Shown here piece by piece: positions 34,285 through 43,580 of a stretch of 64,000 bases of DNA. The position numbers and the translations under genes were made by a program. The notes below the pieces were generated by a model. That model was not told the DNA's origin. It saw only the letters and a list, made by a program, of their open reading frames with translations, and made no database searches. Within the stretch, counting starts at the first letter, position 1. Every line of letters starts with the position of its first letter. Origin of the DNA: Siphonodentalium dalli (lineage: Eukaryota > Mollusca > Scaphopoda > Gadilida > Siphonodentaliidae); contig CP136061.1 of the NCBI GenBank assembly GCA_032622095.1, forward strand, positions 92,235,845-92,299,844, read 5' to 3'.

Positions 34285-34978
34285 ACTAGCCGCTGAGCCC
34301 GACATTGTCCGGGCTATTCAAAAACCAAATTTCAAGTCGACAGCTCTACCCAGCCCGACGTTGTCCGGGCTATTCAAAAACCAAATTTCAAGTCGATAGC
34401 TCTACCCGTTTCCGAGATCTGGTCTGCGCATGCGCGAAGCTGGCGTCGCACGGGCTCGGCGACACGATAAAATTCGTATCCGGGGCAAGATACATTCACA
34501 TATCAAATTTCAAGTCGATAGCTCCACCCGTTTCCGAGATCTCGTCTGCGCATGCGCGAAGCTGGCGTCGCACGGGCTCGGCGACCCGATAAAATGCGTA
34601 TCCGGGGCAAGATACATTCACATACCAAATTTAAAGTCGATAACTCCACCCGTTTCCGAGATCTGGTGTGCGCATGCGCGAAGCTAGCGTCGCACGGTCT
34701 CGGCGATCCGATAAAATTCGTATCCGGGGCAAGGTACATTCACATAGCAAATTTTAAGTCGATAGCTCCACCCGTTTCCGAGATATCGTCTGCGCATGCG
34801 CGAAGCGGGCGCCACACGGGCTCGCCAATACGACAACGTCCACCGCCTGGTCAAACTACACACACGTACCAAGTTTGGTCCCGATCGGTCGAGAATCGTA
34901 GATTTGTATAAATGACAAACATACAGACAGACAAACATACAGACAGACAGAGGTCTTTAAAATATATATGAGATAAAA
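34285..34978. mobile_element. SINE-like unit 4 with four 122-bp tandem repeats
   Basis: The head is ACTAGCCGCTGAGCCCGAC. A ~50-bp segment is duplicated at 34301-34395. TCCGAGAT(C/A)T(G/C)G lies at 34411, 34532, 34654 and 34776 (period 121-122 bp). This array is related to unit 2 but has CGCGAAGCTGGCG instead of CGCTGCACGGGCG. The tail ACACGTACCAAGTTTGGTCC, GATCGGTCGAGAATCGTAG and CAGACAGACA matches unit 2. Confidence 0.8.
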
Positions 34979-35388
34979 TGACCTTCCGAGTATACTTCGA
35001 ATATAACTCTAAACTTGAAAGTTTTTTTATAGAAAATCAATTAACATATAGTACATGTACGAATATTCATATCCAATTAAATAATACTCACGTTTCTGGG
35101 TTACATCGGTCATTATTGCAACCGAAAACTGCACAGCGATTTGAAGGCATTTTCAATTTATGATTTTGTTCTCCAAACCAAGTTGCATATATTGCAGACA
35201 GTGGCGGCATTTTCAGACAACTTTTGAAGAAAACCTGATAATAGCAAGGGCTGGTCATTTCATATAGTTAAACAAACAAAAGGCGACAAGACCTCCACTA
35301 GTGTTTTGATAACTATTGTGAAAACGATACTAATTCGTCCTACTGTGCAACCGTCACAATAGACATGCAAGATTATCACCTCTCCCTC
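34979..35388. other. no gene seen
   Basis: AT-rich unique sequence with a single 61-codon ORF of no recognisable type. Confidence 0.5.
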
Positions 35389-35650
35389 TAAGTAAGTAAG
35401 TATGCTTTATTCCCAGCCAATTGGTAATTTGGTACGTGAGAAAACATATAATACACTATGTACAAATGAGAACGCTCCGGTCCAAATATTTGAAAATACA
35501 CATGCAAACAGTAAATACTGAAAAACAACCATCACACCCAATATATAACAACAATTATGCATACATACACACATACAATTATATATATGCGTGAAACTAT
35601 CTGTACTTCCTTAAATAATTACAACATAAAAAAGGACTGTTAAGTGTATA
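35389..35650 (-). mobile_element. LINE 3' end fragment
   Basis: On the minus strand the sequence ends AATAAAGCATACTTACTTAC followed by TTA, an AATAAA (35411-35406) plus a short tetranucleotide tail typical of CR1-like LINE 3' ends. The upstream extent is uncertain. No coding portion is recognised. Confidence 0.45.
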
Positions 35651-36299
35651 GCAGAAATTTCGTTTGTAAGAATATGAGACTATTAAATGCATTTTAATAG
35701 AAATTTGAAAGCAAATTATTGAACATTTACAAAAATGCAATTAGGTTTCGTTCTATTTTGTTCTCTCACATGCTTCAGTTGTCAGTTAAAACACGAAGTT
35801 TTTAATAAAACAGTTTTATTTTCGTGAAACGCATGCGAAGCCAGATGTGTGAAGAGCGAAATTATTGTCGGCATTTTCGGCGGTCTGAGGGTTAAGTAAT
35901 ACCAAAATACACGGAACTCCTTTACAATATTCCGATAGGACTATGTTTACTCTATATTCTCTGAAAAATTGGTGTAAAAATTCCTAATAGAACGACTTTT
36001 ATCAGGCGTTTACTAAAACCGCAAAATATTGAGAAGTTAGTGCAATTTTCTGAATTTTCGGATTATTTCGTCGCATAAAATCAATAAAAATACGACGAGC
36101 AACTGGAAATGTTTTGAACATTCTGGAAGGGGTATATATGTCCCTGATATATGTTTAAAATTTCACGCAAAAACTATAAAAGATGACAAAGTTATAATTA
36201 GTTTAGTAGACCCACTCTAATTCTCCCATAGTAAATGCATGCGGCCGTAAAGCACGTGGCTTTGTTTGGATACTTTCTGTCCCAGCATGCATCATTCTC
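35651..36299. other. no gene seen
   Basis: AT-rich DNA with no ORF of note and no repeat boundary identified. Confidence 0.5.
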
Positions 36300-36711
36300 G
36301 CTATCTGTAAAATGGTATATTGACGCTGTTGTTGTCAGGGGCACAAAATGGGGAGGGGGTAAAAAATATTTGTCGCCGATTTCCACCAAACCTATAAATA
36401 ATCATCTCCATGATATGAGGAAATTTAATGGTGTGGTTTATATATGTCAAAAGTTGTGCTATTTGAGTCAGGGGTGCACGGAAGGGGAGAGGGGCACAAT
36501 AATTGATAAACCTGTTTAGCGCCGATTTCCACAAAATGTATACACATTCTTCTCCATGAAACGAGGAATCGCATAGTGTGATCAAGATGGCAAAAGTGGC
36601 GCCAATATTGTCAGGGGTGCACGGGAGAGAGAAGGGCACCAAAATGTATAAAACCTTTTAACGCCGATTTCCAACAAATTGATACCCACTCTTTTCCATG
36701 ATACGAGAAAA
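36300..36711. repeat. about 143-bp tandem array, inverted relative to 1-735
   Basis: TCAGGGGTGCACGG occurs at about 36468 and 36611 (143 bp apart), with a weaker copy near 36337. It alternates with GCCGATTTCCA(C/A)(C/A)AAA and TC(T/C)CCATGA(A/T)A. These are the reverse complement of the window-start array. It joins repeat X at GAAAACGGACGG. Confidence 0.75.
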
Positions 36712-36933
36712 CGGACGGAAGGCAGCATAATTGATACACATTATTTTGTCGCCGATTTCTTTCCAAATAAACTTAATTATATAGTTGCTCATTGCAACGA
36801 GGAATCTAAAGTTTAGTTTCGAGAGTGGTGCACATGTCGTCAGGAATCGTGGTTAGTGGGGGCATCATACTGGGTAAACATGTTCTCACTGATTATCAAC
36901 AAACGTATCTGTATGCCTGCAATGAGTCTAATG
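36712..36933 (+). repeat. repeat X, interrupted copy, left part
   Basis: GAAAACGGACGGAAGGCAGC to GAGTCTAATG, matching 7786-8001. The copy is cut at CTAATG by the 6.3-kb transposon and resumes at 43282. Confidence 0.85.
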
Positions 36934-37412
36934 TATGGGCGGCCATTCGGTCGGAAATTACATGTAATAAAAGTTAACGGTGGTTTGTGAAAACAATAGT
37001 CTCTATTTTCAAACCAATATTCTCTATTTTCAAACCAATAGTCGTTCTTGGATTCAATAAGAGACAGTTCCGTTTTATTAGATATAGATTCATTATCAAT
37101 GTTGACCGATGCAAAAAATAATGTTCTATTTTAATTTAATAGTATTCATTGTTCAACTAATATCTAATAACACACAATTAGTAAGATTCGCGCATATTCA
37201 ATAAACGTACATTCCGTTTCAATAGCCATATAAAGATATTTCAAACCAATAGACGATTTCCCACGATCAATGATTATCGTTATAACACTAATAGACCTTA
37301 TTGTAATTCTTATATTTAATAGATATAAATTATCACCAATGCACAATTAATAACGTTCGTATTCGAATCAATATCTAATAGCGGAATCAACTATTTCCGG
37401 TGAAACCAATGA
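36934..37412 (+). repeat. left terminal inverted repeat of the 6.3-kb element
   Basis: Pairs along its length with 42680-43281. Landmarks are AACGGTGGTTTGTGAAAACA, AATAAGAGACAGTTCCGTT, ACACACAATTAGTAAGATTC, ATTATCGTTATAA and AACTATTTCCGGTGAAACC. CAATA(G/T) words recur roughly every 20-40 bp and may be subterminal transposase-binding sites (inference). Confidence 0.85.
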
Positions 37413-37561
37413 CTAAAAATGCAGAATTAATGGACGAGTCTACAGAATTAATAGCTTCCGTTTACAAACCAATGAACAATTCTTGAATTAATAGTTAATT
37501 CTTGATTTAACGCTATGGGCGCTAGCCACCAATTTTGCTGGCCGCAAAATCCGTGACGTCA

Positions 37562-37965
37562 ACATGGGATATCCCCGCGACCAAAAAAAAAAGAAGCAAG
37601 TTCTCGAACATTTTCGCGTCAGACAGTGACCCTGATAATGAAAACTGCGATGATATACGGACTGTGGACTATATCCTGTACCTGTAGCAGATACCGAAGA
37701 TGCATTTGAGAGCTTGTTTTTAAATATTGACCCAGAATGCCGACGAAGATCTGAAGATAGTCGCGAGGCCAGCGAGACAAAAATTCAGTGCCAGCAATCA
37801 TTGAATCGATCAAATTATACAACCAGACAACTATCAAATTATCAATGTCATTCATTGTTGACGACGATTGTCATAATAACTGATTGTTATTCAACTTATT
37901 CTACAAATGAAGAATCTATATATAATTCCAAAAAAAAAATTCTAAGAAAACCTAAGGAAAATTAA
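37562..37965 (+). pseudogene. possible coding remnant inside the transposon
   Basis: From ATGGGATATCCCCGC (37562) three frames in succession give a lysine run, an acidic FASDSDPDNENCDD stretch, and after another shift VADTEDAFESLFLNIDPECR with EDSREASETK. Acidic N-termini of this style occur in several transposases, but no catalytic motif is present. It could equally be chance. Position just inside the left terminal repeat is the main support. Confidence 0.25.
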
Positions 37966-38708
37966 GCAACCGAATTTGAGGACTGTATGATGTTGATGTA
38001 TCACTGTCAGTATCTATAACTCATTCACTGTCAGTATTACTGTGATTGTGACTGTTCCCAGTGTTGCAGGGATTGTCTGTCAAAATCCGGTGGAGAACTT
38101 AGGATGTGTGTGACAAGTACTATTAACAACAACAGCAGTATGAATATGATTATGTCAACAACAACAACAACAACATCTCTAACACTGTAAGATAATCGTT
38201 CGATCTACTGCGTACTAGCACTGTACATTGCGTCGACTTCTTCTTAAAAAACAACCATTGAGTGGAACCGCTTCGAACAGTCATATGTTGATTCAGGCGA
38301 TCGGTAATACTGAATGTCTGAAGGATTTATTAAATATGGATTCTATTTTCTAGACGTTTCATACGAGTGTCGTGGGATAGGATTCTGAACATTGCTTGAG
38401 TATTGATCAAGTAAACCTGACAGTGCGAAGAGCACTTCAGACCTCAATCATAAGCCAACTAGAACAGCTAGAGGTCATGTCAACTTACAGGTTGCATTAT
38501 ACATGCATATATTGTGACCACATAAATGATATATACAACTGCAGTGACTTCTTCGTTATTTCAGTATTCGATACCATAACCATGGTCGTACCATGCCATA
38601 ATTTTTGGTTTAACATACCGGTACCGGATTGTTTAGTTACTTTTGTTTATTTCGTACTTTGTAGAAAATCATTTATTTGTTTCCATATGGTGTGACATAC
38701 ATGCAGTA

Positions 38709-38840
38709 ACATGGTACGAAATGACCAATTGATTTCCTACATGGTACGAAACGACCAAACAATAAGGTACGAAACTACCAAAAATATGGTACGAAACTAC
38801 CAAATATGTGGTACGAAATGACTTAAGACGATACAAAACG
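38709..38840. repeat. GGTACGAAA(A/C)(T/C)(G/T)ACC short tandem repeat
   Basis: At least five ~25-29-bp units of ATGGTACGAAACTACCAAA type. Scattered relatives lie at about 40300-40355 (same strand) and 39575-39645 (opposite strand). They lie only within the 6.3-kb element. Confidence 0.7.
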
Positions 38841-39673
38841 TCCTGTACCCATTTATATCTCCTCGGCAAGGGGAACAACCAGACAGTGACCCTGTATACT
38901 AGCAGCGCCAACATCGTTGGTTTGATATTAGGCCCTATATCACCCTGAGGTAAACTCATATCACAATCAGCCTGACGTCGAAGGCTGATGTGAGGCTACT
39001 GAGGGCTGAAATCAGGCCTATAATATCAAACCAACCAAGTAATACCCTATCTATTAATTACGGTAGTTCGCCTCTTAGTAACAGTGTAATATTGACAACT
39101 CTTTCAAATGAGTGACATCACAAAAAATTGGTATCTATGCCTTATCTAACAGTGAAATAGAATTACACCATGTCATAAAGCCATACCGTGTATTACTCAG
39201 ATCGTGATGTCATAAAATCATACATGTATTACTCTAATTAGTGATGTCGTAAAATTATATTACTCGATTTAGGGCAAATTGAAATGATATTCACTTAAGT
39301 ACAAATGGAGTTTGATAACAAGCCATACCGTGCAAAATGTCATATCTAATTAATAATTTTCGAACAAATTTTGGACCGATATACATGTACCCTGTAGCCA
39401 TCTGTAGGAAACTTCCTTACAAGGGGGTGTTGTCGGAACAAACATGTATCAAGGTGGACCCCCTCCCCAATGGGAGACTCTCTATCCATGCCCATTGGAA
39501 ATAAATTATAATGTGCAATGGATGAATAGCCAATAGTTTGCTGGCATTTCATACCATGGAAGTTTGACATAGAGATGTTTCGCACCAGGGTTCTGGACAT
39601 TTCATACCAGTTCCTGTATCATTTCGACAATTCGTACCTTTGAGTATACCGGTATTATTAAAAACAAATGACA

Positions 39674-40112
39674 TTAAAGGTACTCAGTCCGATCCGATGG
39701 TTCCCATATCATCAGATTTCAACAACAACAACACCATTTTTTGAAATGCCACTTCGTTTACCAGAATCGATTAATGCCCCAAAAATAATGCTAACCAGTC
39801 AAATATAGTATACAATTGCCCAAAACCTGTTATTTATCAACATTTTGTTCAATGAAATTTTGCGGGTTTGTCAAATATCTGACACATAAAAAGCCACTTG
39901 CTTTTAGAGTTATCCATCTTCATCCGTCCTCTTTCGAATTTTTATTGGGCCACCAAAATTTATCGATGGTGAAAAATAATAGATTTAAAAAATCGATATC
40001 TGATCACTCTCAGCTTTGATGGGTGGGTTCCTCAACTCAAATCAAATATGTTTTACCCCGAAGCCAAGGAAATAGTAATATTCAAGCGTTAATTCGGATT
40101 ATGCATCTTTAA
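39674..40112. mobile_element. about 440-bp MITE, copy 1
   Basis: Begins TTAAAGGTACTCAGTCCGA and ends TTCGGATTATGCATCTTTAA. The termini are imperfect inverted repeats. A second copy lies at 53265-53717; both share TCGATATCTGATCACTCT, AGCTTTGAT(A/G)GGTGGGTTCC and CCCCGAAGCCAA. TTAA at both ends could be part of the element or a TTAA target duplication. Nested in the 6.3-kb transposon. Confidence 0.75.
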
Positions 40113-40684
40113 CTTTGTCGCGACAATTTCAATTTGTTCATTTTGTTTCGCAAAAAAAAAAGAAAGAAATATGTTAACATGTAAATGTCGTGTTGTCATC
40201 ATCACGAACGTTAAATCATGAACATGTTCGCTTTCATCAAGTTAACACGATTAACATAATTTTTCACATACGAATGACCAATCATCATTTTTGGGAATCA
40301 ACGAAACATACCAATATATGGTGTGAAATGACCAAAAACATGGTACGAAACAATTAAATGTGTCATTCAAATCAAGGGTACAAACTGGCCATAGTAGGAA
40401 AAGTCGTTTGAGCCATCCAACAGACCTGGGTGAATCGCCGGGCGATCGGTCTTCCACAGTAAGGATGCATCTGGGAAGAGGGGAGTCAATCTAATTAACT
40501 GTTATCTATAACCAATACTTAAAAACAATAACATTTTATTCTGATTTCTTTTGAAACACACAGAATAATAATTTACTGAGAATATTCAATATAAACATGT
40601 ACAAATTCTCAAACAAAGGGAATTTCAATGTTCAAGAAATTTAGAGTCCCCTCTTACTATGGGAGGCCCTTTTCACGTTTATTA

Positions 40685-40850
40685 TTTATTTGCGCTCAAG
40701 CACAAATATTACGCGCATAAATCATTTGGGCTTAAGCTAATGTCATTTGCGCTTAGGCACAAATAGGTGTCTATCAATTTGTTTGCGCTTAAGCAAAAAT
40801 CATTTGCGCTTAAGTGTAAATGATTTGCGCTTAAGCGCAAATACCTAACA
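40685..40850. repeat. array of palindromic TTTGCGCTTAAGCGCAAA units
   Basis: Six or more ~20-24-bp units around TTTGCGCTTAAGCGCAAAT, with decayed forms. Each unit is itself a palindrome. A second small cluster lies at 41798-41862. No protein-coding role is evident; it resembles clustered protein-binding sites or short hairpins. Confidence 0.8.
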
Positions 40851-40954
40851 CTCCCTTACTTCCCTCTGATTGTGAATGATGTAGTCCATCTCATACTATA
40901 TTATTATGGGCCCATAGTAGTAGCCCATACAGACTCGAAAGTTGAAAAGTCAAA

Positions 40955-41300
40955 AGCATCTCTGTCTCTGGTGTCCCAAAAATTGGTGCCTCACTCCCAG
41001 AGCTCTAGAATATTTTATTAAAAGGACATCTCCTGCACAAATATATACCGTTTCCATGGTCATAGAAGGGGAATTAGGGGTTACTGGGGGCTTGCTTCCC
41101 TCGTGGTGTACTTATTGAATAGAAATAGGGGAAAAACATATTTTCATATTATCAGCATCCCTGTCCCTAAGAATTTGTGTATCCATCCCAGAGATATAGT
41201 ACATTTTATAAAAGAGACATATCCTGTACAGATCTATACCATTTCCATGGTCATAAAAGGTATCTAGGGATCACTGGGGATTGCTTCCCTCATATGATGG
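40955..41300. repeat. direct duplication, unit about 180 bp
   Basis: GCATC(T/C)CTGTC, then CCCAGAG, ACATTTTAT(T)AAAA, ACAT(C/A)TCCTG, CCATTTCCATGGTCAT and the GGGGCTTGCTTCCCTC / GGGGATTGCTTCCCTC blocks occur in the same order in two adjacent copies (about 40955-41110 and 41145-41300). Confidence 0.75.
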
Positions 41301-41309
41301 GCCTATATA

Positions 41310-41745
41310 GACTTGAGTGCAAGCCTGCAAATAGCGTGTCTGTCATTTGCAGAATGAGGTCCCCAGCGGGCTAGCATCATTAAATTCACCCTCTGGGGAC
41401 CTCATTCTGCTTAGGCCCTCAACTGCTATGGCAGACCTAGGATCAGATTGAAGTTCCCCTGTTGAAGTTGGTGATGTTCACCCATTGGGAGCCTCGATTA
41501 TGGATTTTATCTTCTGAAAATTAGGCGATATAGAAACTTCCCAGATGGGAAAACTTAAATAAAAACAATGTGAATTTGATACCATAGTTACTTCCCAGAG
41601 ATGAGGCCTAAGCAGAATGAGGTCCCCAGGGGGTGACTTTATTTATGCTTGCCCGCTATGCAAGGTAGCATCACTAAATTCACCCTCTGGGGACCTCATT
41701 CTGCAAATTACAGACACGCTATTTGCAGGCATGCTTGAGTGATGT
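41310..41745. repeat. nested inverted repeats around GCAGAATGAGGTCCCCAG
   Basis: GCAGAATGAGGTCCCCAG occurs at about 41349 and 41612, and its reverse complement at about 41384 and 41682, giving two small hairpins. An outer pair (GCCTGCAAATAGCGTGTCTG at about 41325 with its reverse complement at about 41708) encloses both. The loop word TAGCATCA(T/C)TAAATTCACC is shared. This is a hairpin element duplicated and then inverted. Confidence 0.8.
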
Positions 41746-41874
41746 GTTAGGCCTATGCCATTTAAAATTAATTCAGGGAGATCAATGCATTAATTTCTAT
41801 TTGCACTTAAGCGCAAATGATTTGTGATTAAACGTAAATTATTTCCACTTAAGCGCAAAAATTCATAAGTAATT

Positions 41875-42250
41875 GTATGTCATAGTTTGCAAAGTTCTGT
41901 AAAATTCTTGTTAAAATATGACTAGATTCATAACGGTGATAATTGGTTAAATTTCATACCGAGTTATGTATAATCGAATTATTGAGGGAACGGGAGGGAC
42001 TTGGATCCTAAGAATGACACATATTCATTGCTCCAATTATCTTTTAACATGAGCAATACAAAATGAAGTCACATTTCCGAACCAGTTCCATACAGCAGAA
42101 CATGATCTAGAAGATATTAGCGAAAAAACGTCAAATTCCACCTTTCAGCTGTCATTTTGACGACCATCTTGGGCGGGGAGTTCCAATTTTATCCTAAAAA
42201 TGTGGCATTACATGTATATCTCTCAGAGTCATACGTACTGAATATGCCTA
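41875..42250 (-). repeat. family A fragment inside the 6.3-kb element
   Basis: Reverse orientation relative to 11300-11580. Shared words include AATATGACTAGATTC, GAACCAGTTCCA, GATCTAGAAGATATTAG and GACCATCTTGGGCGG. It shows that the transposon captured or received an A copy. Confidence 0.65.
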
Positions 42251-42679
42251 ATTTTAGATCGTATATTTCATGGCAAGATTACTTGCGACATTTATTAAAT
42301 TATATAACCACGAAACACTCTTTAAATTTGGAAAACCCCTTAAAAGAGGGGTTAAAATGAAATTTCAGGGTGGCTCCATTTCTAATACCAATACGTATGT
42401 AAATATGTACATATGTGCAAAGTTTCATGCTTTAGTCAGACAATTTTAATAATTGTCTTGAATTATTTAATTAATCTACTCCACTGTGTTATAGTGGACC
42501 ATAGTGAATATTTATCGTCGTTTGATTTGCACCGAGTGAACTACTGCAAATCGTCACACCGACATGACATTGGGAATTCCCATGTTTATTAATCCATTTC
42601 TGACGTCACATGAATAAAGTTTCTTCAAACATCGCCATCAGAGACCCCCTAGCGTGATTTCACGTTTTAATCATTGATT

Positions 42680-43281
42680 TCGAAATCCTAATCATTGGTT
42701 TGACCGGAAATAGTTGATTGCGCAATTAGATATTGGTTGGAACACGAAACCTATTGAATTGAAAGAACATCATTAATTTTGCATTGGTGATAATTTATAT
42801 CTTTTAAATATGAAATGACAATAAGGTCTATTAGTTTTATAACGATAATCATTGCTCGTGAGAAATCGTCTATTGGTTTGAAATATCTTTATTGATTAAG
42901 AAAATATGGCTATTGAAACGGAGTGTACGTTTATTGAATATGCGCGAATCTTACTAATTGTGTGTTATTAGATATTAGTTGAACAGTGAATACTATTAAA
43001 TTAAAATAGAACATTAATTTTGCATCGGTCAACATTGATTACGAATCTATATATATTAAAACGGAACTGTCTCTTATTGAATCCAAGAACGATTATTGGT
43101 TTGGAAATGGAGTCTATTGGTTTGAAATAGATGGCCATTGATTAAGAAAATGTGGCTATTGAACGGAACTGTCTCTTATTGAACCCAAGAACGACTATTG
43201 GTTTGAAAATAGAGACTATTGTTTTCACAAACCACCATTAACTTTTATTTCATGTAATTTCCTACCGAATGGCCGCCCATA
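42680..43281 (-). repeat. right terminal inverted repeat of the 6.3-kb element
   Basis: Reverse complement of 36934-37412 with a longer reiterated section near 43070-43200, where the GGAACTGTCTCTTATTGAA and CTATTGGTTTGAAA(T)A words appear twice. The extra copy explains why this arm is ~100 bp longer. Confidence 0.85.
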
Positions 43282-43580
43282 CTAATGGCACATGTTGTTT
43301 AAAGGTGGCAAATCAGTGTCGTGGTATAAAAATATAAATGTGGCGCACTTTGAGTTAGGAGTGGGAAGTGATACCAACATTAATTTAAAACAAACTTAAT
43401 TGCTAATTGAAAACCGTATAAAATGCTTGGTTCTTTTAAAGACGTAGATTGTCCATTTAGTGACTGAATTTGCTGACTGAGTATACTCAGGCATTACCGA
43501 TTCTGGAAGAATGTGGAAATCATATACCACCGATAATACAACCACGTTGATTATACCATTTAAAATATAAATACATGTAT
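43282..43580 (+). repeat. repeat X, interrupted copy, right part
   Basis: Starts with the duplicated CTAATG then GCACATGT, and runs through AAATCAGTGTCGTGG, TTGAGTTAGGAGTGG and AAAGACGTAGATTGTCC to TATACCATT. Matches 7996-8365 apart from a ~100-bp deletion after GTGTCGTG. Confidence 0.85.

Larger units (their letters stand above)
36934..43281. mobile_element. 6,348-bp DNA transposon with long inverted repeats and CTAATG target duplication
   Basis: The left end is TATGGGCGGCCATTCGGT and the right end is the inverted ACCGAATGGCCGCCCATA. CTAATG directly repeats on both sides (36928-36933 and 43282-43287), and the paralogous empty site at 7996-8001 has one CTAATG. The inverted repeats run ~480 bp on the left (to about 37412) and ~600 bp on the right (from about 42680). 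They are built from reiterated CCAATAG / CAATATCTAATAG words. A 6-bp duplication excludes mariner, hAT (8 bp) and piggyBac (TTAA). It is compatible with poorly known groups that make 6-bp duplications, but the ends match none I can recall. There is no intact transposase; the interior is a mosaic of smaller repeats, so it is probably non-autonomous or decayed. Confidence 0.9.

Noticed and set aside
36934-43281. Maverick/Polinton-type element (long terminal repeats and 6-bp duplication)
   Set aside because: Length is 6.3 kb rather than 15-20 kb, the ends are TATGGG rather than AG-type, and no polymerase, integrase, ATPase or capsid-like coding sequence is visible. A heavily deleted derivative cannot be formally excluded.
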